A stretch of 64,000 nucleotides of DNA from Nephrocerus scutellatus. Its lineage: Eukaryota > Arthropoda > Insecta > Diptera > Pipunculidae. Where the stretch lies: contig OX352761.1 in NCBI GenBank assembly GCA_947095585.1, forward strand, positions 131,470,277-131,534,276, in the 5' to 3' direction. Position numbers and translations under genes: made by a program. Shown here piece by piece: positions 10,810 through 23,622 of this stretch (the stretch's first letter is position 1; each line of letters begins with the position of its first letter). A model generated the notes under the pieces. It had not been told where the DNA came from. It worked only from the letters and a program-made list of their open reading frames with translations, and did no database searches.

Positions 10810-12390
10810 GAGTCACCTACAACGCATAAGGCAGGAAGAATTCCCATCTTACCGTAGGCTCCATGAATGTAATCAATAAGGGGAAGAAATCATGCGTAAT
10901 AAATATTTTTCCCATGAACGAGAGAGGAGACTTTGCTTCACGTCAATTTGCTTGTGGATTTATTACAGTTTGTATACACCTCCCATCCAATTTTCATAAT
11001 TATCACATCCTCAGTTAAACCAAATAGTCAAGTTGATTGCTTCTTTCTATATACAGATATTATGTATCTTCTATCTGATTTTCATTTTTAAATGCAAATA
11101 GTCAATAATTACTATTTTCACTTCACTTTGTATACAACTGCATTAAATATTAATTTATAGTTTATAATTCGTACTTTACACTCATGAGCTACAAAAAGGC
11201 AAATGTCCAAGCTTGGCCAAAACTAGTCATAAAAAACTACTTGAAATACCGCGGCTGCTCTCGTAGATTTTTCAAGCAATGAATTAATGTATCCTTAGCC
11301 AAACGAACAAAAGTACAATTTGCATAATCATCTATTTAGATAGGTTGTAAGTAATGAAATTCCAAAAAGTATCTTTTCTGAGCGGATGAGGAGGACTCAT
11401 ACACTACATCAACGGCCCAGCAATCACTTTGTACGCTTGTCTGCGGCATTTAACATTTCCGGCAATTTCTTAGATTAAGATCGAAAACAAAGAATACGTG
11501 TGGTTCCTGTTACAGTTCAGGTTCACTCACTATTGTTGCGCCAATTTGGTGGTTCGGACTTTTGAACCAATGCTTCGCTGCGAGAAACGACGCAAAGCGT
11601 CCACGGTGGAATCACTGGAGCAAATCGAATTTAAAATTAATTTGCTGCATTCTTCATCATTCATCATTTTGTGTTGTATTCGGAAATGTACAGAGTCTGG
11701 ACACTAGACGTGCAAAAAAGTGTAATTTTTCCGCACGCTATAGCGCGTTCACTTTTATTTTCTTAAAGGCTGCGTTTTTACCCATTTTTATGAATTAAAA
11801 TGGTTACACATACGAGTAGGTACCACCAGTAATATATGATGGTGGCGATTAAACCTTTGTGGCAGTGAGTACTTGTATAGAGGAAAATAAATTCTCCGTT
11901 GTTGCGTGATATCGTGAAAGGAATTTTCTGATTTCATTCATGTTGTTGTTGTTGTCTTATCTATATACGCTAAAACGCAGTTATAAGTGCTACTCCATGT
12001 AAGACGACCTACAGGCAAGCAGCATAATTCCACAAGTGGGCTAAACGAACATGATGTTATACTATATGGAGCACATATGATCAAATGCAAACTAATGTTA
12101 TAAAATAAGAAGAATATGTAATTAGTTCTGCATTCCACACAGTTACCGTACTGTGAATGGCATGCAGAGTCCTTCCATTTTTTACTGCTTGTTAAATTTG
12201 TTACGGAATATGTACCAACAATAGAAGCCTCACATATGTGCATTTTGTATCAAATATTTTTGAACTGAAACTTCTTTGCTACAATTTTCGAGCGCTACAT
12301 GTTACGAAAATTCCTTTTCGAGCATTACGAAAATTTCGATTACATGAGGGGAATATAGTTAGGTACGTGGTGGGGCCACCGGTAGAGGAG
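10810..12390. other. No recognised feature
   Basis: AT-rich sequence without a supportable gene or repeat. A short gttgttgttgttgtc run lies at 11941-11955. Confidence 0.5.
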
Positions 12391-12394
12391 GAAC

Positions 12395-12612
12395 ATGCGT
12401 CGTCTTTTGGAGGTCTTTTGTGGTCTTTTGGGGGTCGTTGGGATTCTTTTGACCATCTTTTGGATGTCTTTTTAGGGTCTTTTGGGGGTCAATAAGGTTT
12501 TTTTGGTGATATTTTGAGGGTCTTTGGTGGGTCTTTTGGTGTCGTTGTGATTCTTTTAATGTTTCTTATGGGGTCTTTTGAGGGTCTTTGGTGGATCTTT
12601 TGTGGTTTTTTT
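12395..12612 (+). repeat. Degenerate (TTTTGGGGGTC)n-like tandem repeat
   Basis: About 20 irregular repeats of a unit resembling tcttttgggggtc, with spacing of 10-20 nt. The strand is strongly T/G biased. It may be an old minisatellite, possibly the core of a decayed repeat element. Confidence 0.7.
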
Positions 12613-13235
12613 TAAGTTAAACTTCTTTAGGCGCGACTAGGGGGTAACCAAAATCATTTGATGCGGATGTAAGACTACATCCTACTTGTGTATATGATAA
12701 GAAATTAGTTTGTATTAACTACCTTATCTACTACCTTATCTTTGCGATTTACGCGACATCTACATTATAACAGAAAACTTAATTGAAAACTTAAAAACTT
12801 ATATGTGAGCGAATTTACAAAAAATTTGACATTGCCCGATGTGAATGTTTTAGTTTAATCGACGACTGATATATTTTTGCTGAATTCGAGCTTTTTTAAT
12901 AAACTTTTGAGTTTGATAAGTTTACTATTTAACGAAGATATTGAATAATAATAAATGGAAAATACATAAATTCTAAAATTGATTTTAATTTCTGTTCATT
13001 TTGTATGATTTTATTGACACACTTTATTTTCGATACTCAATTTGTTGGTCAATATTTTATTTTAAGTGAAACTCAATTATCAATTATGGGATATGGCCAA
13101 AATTCAAGACCCTATTGAATTTTGGTAACTAAGCCATTTCTCAAGCGATTCGTATGAAATACGGTATGTAGGACTAAGATGCGACTATAAAACTTGAAAT
13201 TCTGGGATATGGTCAATAGGGTCTGCAACTTTATA
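12613..13235. other. No recognised feature
   Basis: AT-rich sequence. The phrase gggatatggccaaaa / gggatatggtcaat occurs twice (about 13088 and 13204), suggesting a faint direct repeat leading into the repeats that follow. Confidence 0.4.
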
Positions 13236-13237
13236 GT

Positions 13238-13400
13238 TGGATTTGTTTATGTTTACACCATATCTTCGTTTGGTGCTCCGACAAGTTGAATTTTTTTTGG
13301 ACCCGTTAGGTGACGCTGGAGTCGAGATATTTACGAAACATTGTGTTTATGGTTTGGTTCATTTAAACACCATATGTTCGTTTGGTGCTCCGATGAAAAC
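13238..13400 (+). repeat. Two-copy direct repeat of about 40 bp
   Basis: The phrase acaccatatcttcgtttggt followed by gctccga near 13255-13283 recurs as acaccatatgttcgtttggt followed by gctccga near 13368-13394, spaced by about 112 bp, with similar flanks (ttgtttatg / ttggttcat). Confidence 0.65.
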
Positions 13401-13439
13401 CGGTGAAATGGCTAGGTGGTAGAAAAAAGATCCCGTCAT

Positions 13440-13811
13440 TTTTGCCGGGTTCTTACCTAGACGAACTTAAGATTGATTTTCCTGTTGAACGCACAATGTC
13501 CCTCGGGAAGGCCGCCAGATATCTACATTGAAAATTGGTGCATTTATCATGCTTCTTCGAAATCTAAGCCCAAAAAAGGGTTTGTTGAATGGAACTCGAT
13601 TAATAGTCAGGAGTCTCATCGAAACTGTATAAAAGCAGAAATTCTCACAGGAAGTAATAAGGGGGAAGAAATTTGCATTCCTAGAACTGATTTGGAGCCA
13701 AGCGAAAGTAATTTGTCAATCAGAATGAAGCGTCGCCAATTTTCATTGATGTTGGCTTTTGCAATGACCATCAATAAGAATCAAGGCCAGTCTTATGATC
13801 ATACTTACTAG
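13440..13811 (+). pseudogene. Helitron helicase (Pif1-like) C-terminal fragment
   Basis: The frame at 13580-13811 reads IKAEILTGSNKGEEICIPR, then a PSESNLSIRMKRRQFSL stretch, and LAFAMTINKNQGQS. These match the C-terminal helicase region of Helitron Rep-helicases (G.n.G..v.IPRI, fkRrQFP, laFAMTINKsQGQ). Upstream text DELKIDFPVERTMSLGK may be an older part of the same domain. It ends abruptly at 13811, where a SINE is inserted. Only this C-terminal piece is present, so the fragment is inactive. Confidence 0.8.
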
Positions 13812-13812
13812 T

Positions 13813-14093
13813 AGTAATAATAATAATATTCGGCGCGACAGATCGTTGTGGTCCAAGGCCTAGTTTCTCGCGACCATTTGCGTTGTGCATGTATATTTTT
13901 GGACACAACTGGAAGGGACCTACAATTTAAGGCCGGATCCGAACGGCGAATTGAGAAGCTTTCTGTGGCAAGTTATTACTCTCGGAACGCTTGTACCCAT
14001 TCGCGAGAGGTGGGACACAGTGAAAAATACTTTTGGTGTTACTGGGATTCGAACCACGAACCTCTGCTCAGTAGCCACGCGCTTTTCCACTCC
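13813..14093 (-). mobile_element. tRNA-derived SINE, minus strand, slightly 5'-truncated
   Basis: The reversed (ATT)n tail is followed by cggcgcgacagatcg, the full body, gtgttactgggattcgaacc (reversed B-box) and ctgctcagtagccacgcgct (reversed anticodon region). It is cut near the A-box. It abuts the Helitron helicase fragment. Confidence 0.88.
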
Positions 14094-14097
14094 CTCT

Positions 14098-14605
14098 TCA
14101 TTTTAAATCCCTCAGAAATACGGGATAGATGTAAAATTTTTGAAGGTCTCCCCCACCGTGATTTTTTACTGTTTTCTTGTCCCTGTACTTATTATTTCGT
14201 AATATGGCTGCAAATCCTACTACGTACCACAATAAATCATGAAACCATTAACTCAATTCGTTTGGACTCACAGTGTACGTGTGGCGTGTGGCGATTTATA
14301 CATAAAAATTGGTGGCCGAAAAACCAGGTTTTTTTACATTTACGTATTTGTTTAATTGTAAGGTACCTATATTAGCCTTGATTAATACCAAATAACCCCT
14401 CATCTATTTTAAATCCCTCAAAAATACGCATTTTTTCGGATATATGTCAAATTTTTGAAGGTCTCCCCCACCGTAGCGGACGTGATATTTTTTACTGTTT
14501 TCTTGTCCCTTTACTTATTTTGTAATATGGCTGCAAATCCTACTATGTACCACAATAAATCATGAAACCATAAAATCGATTTCTTTGGATTCATAGTACA
14601 GTTTT
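14098..14605 (+). repeat. Direct duplication, about 190-bp unit, about 300 bp apart
   Basis: The unit at 14101-14285 (tttaaatccctcagaaatac, gaaggtctcccccaccgt, ttttttactgttttcttgtc, atggctgcaaatcctactac, aataaatcatgaaaccat) recurs at 14408-14600 with scattered substitutions and small indels. The function is unknown; it may be part of an unidentified repeat element. Confidence 0.8.
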
Positions 14606-16320
14606 CCCGCACTGCACTCGTATACAAATCTTACACTAGGCTAATAGCAGAAACAACCACAATTATTTAGCGTTACTATAACTACTACATGATACAGCAT
14701 GATGCTGGCTAAAGCAGTTCGTTGGCCCTGTTCTAAGGTCATCGGCGTACTTACTATCTTCGTACTTCACTACTGGTGCCTCCAGCTAAGCCACTAACAA
14801 CACCATGATACGAATAGATATATTGTGCGCGGAAAGGGCGTAGGAAAAACTATACACAAAGAACCGAAACCGATTCTAACGCTACCGATCGACTCCATCG
14901 GAAAACAACCGGCAATCAAACCAGAAACCCCTAGTCCCGCTCTAAGAAAACAAAGTCATCAAATGTAAAGAAAAACTGGTTGTAGGGTCTCCTCGATCTT
15001 CTACCACCACCAGCATCCTGCTGCTGCCTGCCATCCTTTGTTTTTTCTGCAAATCGCACGCTAAGATTAAGTCGGAGAGCTTGTGCACAGCTGAAGCGTT
15101 TTGCTATATGCTGTGCCTGCCGTGCAGCATCGTACTGCAGGAGTAGGTAAATTGATCTCATCATCCGATTACTAGCGCTGTGCCATGAAATTCGCTTTAT
15201 TCCCGACTCCTAGGCCGGCACTGGGTACCTATTATGTGTGGAAAGTCGACTCTAGCATTAGGTGAGTTCATTGAACTCCTTCATTGTGAAATTGTGTATT
15301 GCGCAAGTGCACGCTTTCAAACAACAAATCGCAAACGAATTGTGCATGCGCAGCTGTGCAAAAATCACCGCGTCGCATGTGTCATTGTCGTCGGTATACA
15401 TATGCCGCAGTAGTATTCGTAGCAGTGTAAATGGAGGAGTGCCACCATCCAGTAATGTGCCACCGAGTTAGCAAAATAGGCAAGAGACCAGCCGTTGTTA
15501 CCCAACAGCCAACAACTAACAACTCGGATCAAAGTCCTACCAATCTGGCCTTTTAGCAGCACCTTTCATTAATATATTATCAATAACGGACGTTTATTTT
15601 TGCATTGATTACTGAAGGATGATCCAGGGCTCAAATGGTTATGTTGCTAGGACACCGGCCTCTGTAATGCACCAATACTACTCGGTGTTTTTAATTATGC
15701 ATCGTGGCAATGGGTGGTTCCTGATAGTAATAGGCGCAACTCATTCCTAATCAGTCGTTCAAATTTGTCCAATGCTCTTGTGTCTGCACTTTGCCCCTGG
15801 ACCTTTTTCAGACGTGATGCGACTCTCGGTAATTACGCAACATATTCTAGTTATGCATATGCATTTTTTTCGAAGTGCCTGGCGTTGCAGGAATAATCCA
15901 AAGATACCAATAGCATATATACCCGATCCTAATAATGTCAGGCGATATATGCCTAGGTGCTAAGCCTCACCCCTCGCGCTATGAGAACGGGCCGCGGTCG
16001 TAATAGTAGGAGATACTCTCTCTCCTCTTAACAAGTAGTTTACGCTTCTATAGTTCATCGTGTTATGTAGGCTGCCTTACAGCGAAGGCACCTATTAAAA
16101 CCGTCAATTCGTGCGGTTTTGACTTACTGCGCTAGATCGACCCGTCTTGTTCGTTGTAGTCGGCGCACAATGTTCGTCCCGTCTATATATCGTCGGACTA
16201 TATCATACTATATCATGGTTCCAGCGCACGTAAAGACTTGAACGAAGTTTTCGAGCAAAGTTTGTTACGCCGTCTCTCATGGTAGTAATTCCTAGATCTC
16301 TGTGAATATCCCTATTCCTT
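14606..16320. other. No recognised feature
   Basis: Mixed composition, somewhat GC-richer around 14900-15500. No reading frame with recognisable protein features. A tatatcatactatatcatgg duplication lies at about 16199-16218. Confidence 0.45.
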
Positions 16321-16324
16321 ACTG

Positions 16325-16624
16325 ACCACGGTCGTCGTGGCTCAGTGAAAGTGAGCATGTCTACTGAGCAGGTGGTTCGTGGTTCGAATCCCAGTAACAC
16401 CAAAAAGTATTTTTCACGGTGTCCCACCTCTCGCAAATGGGTTACAAACGTTCCGAGAGCAATAACTTGTCACGGAAAGCTTCTCAATTCGCCGTTAGGA
16501 TCCGGCCTTAAATTGTAGGTCCCTTCCATTTGTGTCCAAAAATATACATGCGCAACACAAATGGTCGCGAGAAGCTAGGCCTTGGACCGCAATGGTCTGT
16601 CGCGCCGAATATTATTATTATTAT
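16325..16624 (+). mobile_element. tRNA-derived SINE, full-length copy
   Basis: The head carries TGGCTCAGTGA (A-box-like, D-stem gctc/gagc) and GGTTCGAATCCC (B-box), followed by agtaacacc, the standard body, and a cgcgccgaatattattatta tail. This and the copy at 44855 are the best-preserved in the window. Confidence 0.9.
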
Positions 16625-17940
16625 ACACCTCGTACGTATACGAACTTACTTATCACTTTTCACTTTCCGAATCGCTTTTTGCGACCAAAATCTTCTGATT
16701 TCAACTAACTTGTGCGATTATTCATGTAGCCGTTCTAAAACCGTATCAACAGCAGATTAGTGGGATAAAAAACCCCTCTTTATGATTTTTAAATGCTATG
16801 ATGCATTAAAATGTATTCACAGACCTCAAATTGGGGCTCAGGACTCTGCCAATTATTTATTAGTCTTGTTTATGGTTTTCATGTTTTCTAAAATCTAATT
16901 CTATTGTCTATCTGTCTCAATATTGGCCATTGTCGTTATTTTCATTTCTTTTAACGGCAGATATGTACACACATCACACATAGAAATATTAGTTTGTAAA
17001 GAGGGAAAGAGAATTCAAAGAAACGCCTTGAAAAAACAAACATTTCTGTCGTTTCTACTGTGTTGTGGGAGCGAATAGAGGGAACGAAGCTGTGGATCCA
17101 GCGATGTAAGCACAACTATCATTAATACTCATGTACATATATAGATACATTGTTATATATTTACGCTTTGCATCTGTAAAGTGCAACGTCGGTCTGGTTA
17201 CGGCAACAAAACGATGCGACATACGACGCTTTGTGTCAGGGTTCAACGACCGTTCTTCTAATCACGTTGTCAAGTGCGTTGCTCGGTTGCTGCCTGTTGC
17301 TGGTTTCGTAAACAGAAAATCACGATAAAGAAAACGAAGAAAGAACAACACGTCGGATGCGCGTAAAGTTGTATCTGGAAGGGGTTGACGAGGGACTTAC
17401 GCATTTACGCATTTATGTTTTTGTTTTTTTTATGGATTTTGGGGTAGTATTTGCCAACTAAGCGATCAGTTTTATTATTCTTTTTTCTCGTTTTGTTTGT
17501 ATTCTGTTAGGATTTTAACGTTAGAGGGAGGTTTGATTTTAGAAGTTTCTATCTATGTGTATGTATATACAAGTATATTTTACGTTAGAGGTAGAAGGAC
17601 CAAAAAAATTAAAAGGAAGGGTCAACGCGTCTACAGCCAATGTGATACACATCTTAATCGCACAGTAACACTACACTTCTCCGTAAACCCGATACCCGAA
17701 CACATTGATACCATTCTGTGTTTTATTGCGAGCATTCAATTACTTAAGAGTGTATAAGTCGTTCAAAAACCACGTCAAATCTATGTAGGTAAAATAAATC
17801 TTAACAATAATGTTGCAGTTATATATCTATTAGGTACCTAGAGAAAAGACTGTTCCGGGACAAGTGATATTTTTGAGGTCTATTGAACTATAGGGGAAAA
17901 AATTGGTTAATATTTCTTTAGAAATATTATTTGTCGAGTT
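16625..17940. other. No recognised feature
   Basis: AT-rich sequence. Short frames at 17055-17328 and 17497-17757 show no family features. Confidence 0.5.
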
Positions 17941-17947
17941 ATAGGTA

Positions 17948-18090
17948 TATACGAGGGCGGGTCAATAAATCCGGGACTTTTTAATGAACTGTCCGGATAT
18001 GGTTAAATGGGCAGTAGGCTCCTTCAAAGATTCAAAGTACCCAGCGGTGATGGTATCTTTTAAGCGCTTCCGCAGAAGGGAATCGATCAC
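17948..18090. mobile_element. Possible mariner-like end fragment
   Basis: The text tatacgagggcgggtcaata followed by aatccgggactttttaatga resembles mariner terminal inverted repeats (acgagggnggttcaataagt type). Following text may be a scrap of transposase. No opposite end was found. Confidence 0.35.
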
Positions 18091-18099
18091 ATCCTGTCG

Positions 18100-19445
18100 G
18101 GTTTATTGATTGCTTTATTTAGAGCTTGCTACATAACTGGGGTGCATCCCAGCTACCTGGTGACAGGGTAAATGTAATATTTATCCCCAAACCAGGCCTA
18201 GATGCCTAAATCCTATTGACCTACAAGTCTAACATCATTTGTCCTCAAAACCATGGAGAGACTTATTGATGTTAATGTTAGAGGCTGGCTAGATTTGTTT
18301 AAACCCCTGCCCTCAAGTCAGTTTGCATACAGGAAAAGGTAAAATCACTGAAGATGCCCTTCAATATCTTGTAAAAAAGATAGAAGGAACTTTTCGATTC
18401 AAGAAAGTGGGTCTGTAAAGTGGGACTGTGTGCATTCCTTGACATTGAGGGCACATTCGATAATCACATCAAATGCGCCATCGAACGAGCCACTAGGGTC
18501 TTGTGGGCCAGTAGACGCCTCTACGGCAGCAGGGGGCAGGGGTCTAAATCCTAAAATGATACACTGGATGTATATAATGATGGTGAGACCCATTTACACG
18601 TGCTTTGTTGGATGGCCGAAAGTTTTTGAACGGACAGCGGCAACTAAGCTTCAGCAAACTTCAATGAATTTCCTGTATCGGTATCACGCACGGGTGCCAT
18701 GCGTACATGTCCTACAAGAGCATTAGAAGCTTTCAACCCTGCAATTTTTCCTTAGAAATACCGCCGCTAGATGCGTTATTAAGTTGCAGCTAGCTAGAAG
18801 TACAAACCAGGTGACCATGTTAGAAACCTTAAAATGCTTGACTCAATTTCTTAAAGAGACATCTTCTGCACTATCCCCGACATTAGTGTCAGGGAGTACT
18901 GTTTCGACAGGTTGTTTGAGATAGCAATATTAGACCGTGCAGACGGGTCTAATGGTGTTCCGGCACTGGACGCTGGTCTGGTCTGGTTTACAGATAGATC
19001 GAAGATGGAATCATCGTGGTTTTAAAAAGGCGCTGACGTCACAGCGCTAATTATCAAATGGGAAAATAAACTTGGTCTGGCCTATTGGGAAAATGTCCCA
19101 GGATAGAGATGGTCCTAACGATTAATCAGGCCCTTTTCCTACAAGAAAATCCTTAATCTGGACAAGAATAACATAAGAAAGCTAGTGAATTTATCACAGT
19201 TCACTGCGGCTTGCGGTATCATCTTAACAAATTAATCTAGGTTCAGACACGGAATGTACGCACATTCTCTGTGAATGCCCAACATTACTTTGGTTAAGGA
19301 GATGTATTTTTCATTAGGAAATATGTTCGTCGGTGGAGCTGAGAAACTCTGCCACTTAGGACATACTATCCTTGCTGCAAACTCAAGAATACAAAAAGGA
19401 CGTTTCAAAAAATGGATGGCACAAATAAAACAATGGCAATAATTA
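18100..19445 (+). pseudogene. Non-LTR retrotransposon relic with RT and RNase H remnants
   Basis: In broken frames: SLTSFVLKTMERLIDVNVRG and PLPSSQFAYRKR (RT fingers), then LKVGLCAFLDIEG-like text around 18420-18460, MVRPIYTC (RT thumb), and LQLARSTNQVTMLE. VWFTDRSKMESS matches the first catalytic Asp of RNase H (normally FTDGSK). The C-terminal part near 19370-19440 reads AANSRIQKGRFKKWMAQIKQ. Stops, frameshifts and deletions (no YADD) are abundant. Presence of an RNase H domain points to an I/R1/LOA-type group rather than RTE. Confidence 0.7.
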
Positions 19446-19999
19446 GTGGATTAGACTGTGTTTGTTTCAACAAAAATTGATCTTTTATACATTTTTCTCT
19501 TTACAGACATTAAGATACATACATTGTCTTATGTCTTATATACTAAAGTCTTTTAGAGAGAATACAAAAACAAAGTGAAAGTCTGTACCTTAAAAAGCTT
19601 CGCATAAATATGCACATTGACTAGGCAGACCCACGTGTGGTCGTCTAGAGTCTGGACAGACTTGACAGTAAACAATTTCTATATTGAGCATTCGCGTAAA
19701 GAAAAAAAAGTAAATAAAACAAAAATATCACTAATCACATAAATTTAATTTTTTTCCAAAGATGGGAGAGTTCAAACACCTAGCCACCCATCCAATACCC
19801 ACTGGCTTATACATATGTTGCTGTATTCCATCACACATACGCAATTGTACTTACACATACATAATATATTTTACAAAATGTCCACCATCCGAATACGAAA
19901 GCCTTAACTATGATACAAAAATCACCCAGTTTGTTTATAAAAATTGCGTCAATACAAGCGCAAAAAAGTAAACAGTCAAATCATCTTAAATTACCGATC

Positions 20000-20321
20000 G
20001 TAATATGAAACTGCTGTATTAGCCACAGAACGACGACGCTACGAAATATGCAAACGTTTGCAACAACCACAGAATGACGACCTTTTTATAAGTCGTTATA
20101 ATTTAATTTAAAGTTAAAAATCTAGAATAAGCAATTTTTTAACAAATTCCATGGACAACAGAATGATGACCCAATTATGGGTCATGACATATTGTTTTGA
20201 AGTTATTAAGTACTATGTAATCAAATTTGTTACGAATTATTTGTATAAATAGCCAGTATTTTCGTCCAATAAATCAGAATTAGTTTCACAGTCATAAATA
20301 GAAAGTGTATTATCTTTAACA
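20000..20321 (+). repeat. Probable LTR of a BEL/Pao element
   Basis: TATAAATAG at 20244-20252 is followed by a polyadenylation motif AATAAA at 20268-20273. The sequence ends around tctttaaca, directly before tggtccttcgagtac, the leader/primer-binding type common in insect BEL/Pao elements. A BEL-type gag relic follows. The left boundary is approximate and no matching 3' LTR was seen. Confidence 0.5.
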
Positions 20322-20365
20322 AGTGGTCCTTCGAGTACAAAAAAAAGAAGTAACCAAAATAAACA

Positions 20366-21295
20366 ATCTTGAGAAAGTTAAGAGAAATAAACTTCCAAGA
20401 TGTCGTTATACATCTGGAAGAGGTTAGAGTTAACCTTACCAAGTTGGGATTAGATAAGCGTACCTCGGAAACGCTTGCAAGGCAGTACGGTAAGGCAAAC
20501 AGCTTTTGGATTTCCATCAAGGCTAGTTACGCCACCGTGATGGACCAAAGCGGATCAACCGCTGCCTCCTTTCTGCCAAAGTATGAGGCAGCTAAAGCCA
20601 TCTCTTCGAAAATCAAGGAATTTATAACGAAGAACTCCCCCGAGCTAATGGTGGATGAATAAGAGGAAGATGATAGTAAAGATCCAGTCTGTCCAGGAAC
20701 CAGCCAAGCTACCGAAGCCTCATCAGCCAGAGATCCCAAACCGAAGAAGGATTCAACGAATTTCAAGCCGACTTCACCTCAAAGAACCATCACTTTCAGA
20801 AGTTTCAGAATCGTCGCTGAATCAACAACAAGATGTACAACCAAATCCACATGGGCCATGGCCCACAATGCCCAGCCCATTTCAGGCAACCGAAGCCCTC
20901 CTACACGCTATACGCTAGACCGTGAGTCTGCCTAATTCACGCACTGGCATCAAAATCCCGGAAGTCGGTTTACGTGAGTATAGTAGAGACATCACGATGT
21001 ATTGTGAATTCAAGGAGCAGTTCAATTCACTGGTGCTAAGAAGTCAACCCTTAACCATTGATCGTTTTGCTTTGATCAAATCAAGCTGACTGGGAAAACA
21101 TTGGAGACGATTCGTGATCTAGATATGACAGAGGACAATTATCAAATAGCCTGATCACTGTTAGATCGAACGTTTGACAACATAAGGAACCTAGCAAAAG
21201 TAGAATTAGAAGCTTTAAAAGCCCTATTCCAACGCATAACGATCCCAGGGAATACAGAATAAATCATCAACTACATGCACTACACTAAAGGAGAA
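20366..21295 (+). pseudogene. BEL/Pao gag relic
   Basis: An opening frame (20369-20659) has a charged N-terminal region. Subsequent frames contain MYCEFKEQFNSLV, then LTGKTLETIRDLDMTEDNYQ and LLDRTFDNIRNLAKVELEAL, which are hallmark gag phrases of insect BEL/Pao elements. Multiple stops and frame changes, and no zinc knuckle, protease or RT downstream, mean only a 5' remnant survives. Confidence 0.8.
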
Positions 21296-21299
21296 ATGG

Positions 21300-23620
21300 T
21301 CCGGTCAAATTTTCAGTTCGCTTATGCGATTTAACGCAGTTGGATTTCTCTTTATAAGGTTACGTTGAGTCGTTGGTTTATGCCAACTAGCCAACAATGT
21401 TAAAGAAGCTCAGAAACTATATAGAAAGAGAAATTTCCAACGTTCCGGCCGATATGTGTAAAAGCAAAATTGTTATGTCCTTATTGAAAAACCCGTTATA
21501 ATATAGGAAACAAACGTATCCTTTGTTCTCATTTTTGTCAATAGGCGAAATTGGTGTATTGCTCGCGTGCCAAATCTCACGTTTAATTGTTTATCTTATG
21601 AGAAATCTTTGCGAATTGATTTTGGCCATCTAATAAGCCTTGAAGCATAGCTTGAAGGCAATTTGTTTCCATCGCGTACCTTATTTTGTGGCATCGCATA
21701 ACAAACGAATTTTAATTAAAATTACGTTTTAATAAGCCAAAATTAAACATCAAATCGCTTCCCATTGACAGCCCGTCCGCTTGGTGATAGCCAGTGAAAT
21801 GTTTGTTGTTGTTTACAGTTGGCTGTTGGATGTGCGCGTCGTCTATAATGACAGATTCTTCACAGTCTACAGAATGGCGAAATAAATTGGCTAATATTGT
21901 CTTGCGAGACAAACGGCAGACATGAAAAGTGTTTATGTTTGTATTATGGCGGCAATTGAAATCGATGCATGTCCCAATTGTGCCTATTGTCCAAGCATAA
22001 CGCAGTGGACCATCACCAATAAAACAAAAATCCATAACCAAGCAAACATTATCCAAACAACAACAAACAACGAGCTAGTCGTATGGGCATTCAATCTCTG
22101 TGGAAATACCGCATGCGAGCAACAGTGCTCATACATATAATTGTCAATCTCCAGTTTTCCACTTCATCGCAGATCGCAGCATTATTGATGATCTTTGGTT
22201 GGAAAGCGGGAGTAGGCTTCGTATAGTTGTCGTCCCCAAATCGATTAATGGGTAAGTCGACTTAAACGTCAAGTCAATGGTTTGGGTTTCAATGCACACC
22301 GAGCCATTGTTCGTGTGGCCAATGACCAGCGGTGACCGGCCGGCGAACGAGCGTATTCACGATGACATCGGCTTCAGAACCATGCCACACCGCACACTAG
22401 CGGCTATAGTGCATTATTCTGTTGTTGTTGTGTTTGTTTCATCTGGAGCACTCCATCTGTGCACCGATCTGTGCCGAGTAGTACTGTCATGGGTGAATAA
22501 CCGGTCAAATCGCAAAACAACAGCCGTCTGTATGGAATTGGAAATGCCTTGCAGTAAAAACGCGGGCATCCCCATTTCATCGTCAAAATGGACGGAGGAG
22601 TATAGAGTTGTGCAATCATCGGTGCATCAGATCACTGGATCATTGCATCCATCAACGTACAACATGATCATTTTACTCGTACTCTTAATTATTGTACTTT
22701 TAATGCAATACTCAACAATCACAAGTTGAGCAGTCGTGTGTTTGCGCGAGTGCGTGAATTGTGCTGCTGCGCAGATCAACATAAAAAGGGGGACGATGTT
22801 GACACAACTTGTGGAGAAAAAACTCCACTCATAATTGCACGGTTGCGTGGCACGACGTTTTAATATCTGTTTAAAAAGGTCGTCTTTGGTTGAAACTTCA
22901 TTTGACTTTGTCATAAATTAGAAGTTTTAAATATGCTTTGTATGTATGTACTACGACGGCGCATTGTGCTCACTTAACGCATATCTACGCATGTCCCACA
23001 ATGCTTTGAACTGTGCCTTTGCATCGCTGTAGAGATTGATTGCTCAACTGAATGGAGTTTGAAATTTAAATTGCAAACAAAAATTGAAACCATTCGAAGT
23101 GGTTCTTGTTTTTTACTCTACCTACCCTCTTTGACCGATGCTAATGCTTTTACTTACACTTTCCATTCCGCATCTTGGACGCATTGGCTGCTTGCCGGTT
23201 CGCGCGATTTTCCAAATCAATTTAATTTAATTCAATAAAACGCAAATACTTCTGAGTCGTCGGTGATTTTCTTCCCTAGAGCCTACATCAAATTGTTTTA
23301 GAGCTGCACCTGGTGACGTAAGGAGAGCTCAACAATTCTGCCATCATGTCCATACTTTGCTTATGTAATATCATAGGATGAAGCAGTTGTTAATGCAGGT
23401 ATCCCCTTAAAATGTTTAGTAATTGTTATTATCACAGCGCACAGATAAGAGCGTTAACTCAGATAATACATTTTATTGTATACACATAAAGCGTATTGAG
23501 AGTAAACTTCCAATATATCTCATCTGGAATGGGAAGTAGTTTGGAGTGTAATCTTGAATAACGCAGAATTAAATTGTCTACATGTTGTAGGAACAAGATT
23601 TGCTTAGTTAGGGACATTAA
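21300..23620. other. No recognised gene
   Basis: AT-rich with interspersed GC-richer parts (22140-22900). The longest open frame, 22277-22729 plus, has no recognisable domain and is overlapped by equally long opposite frames, so I do not call it. BEL-derived text may extend to about 21480. Confidence 0.45.
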
Positions 23621-23622
23621 TC

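Noticed and set aside
22277..22729. 150-codon open frame, plus strand
   Set aside because: No domain, no plausible signal or conserved phrases, and long frames overlap it on the other strand; consistent with chance in a GC-richer patch.
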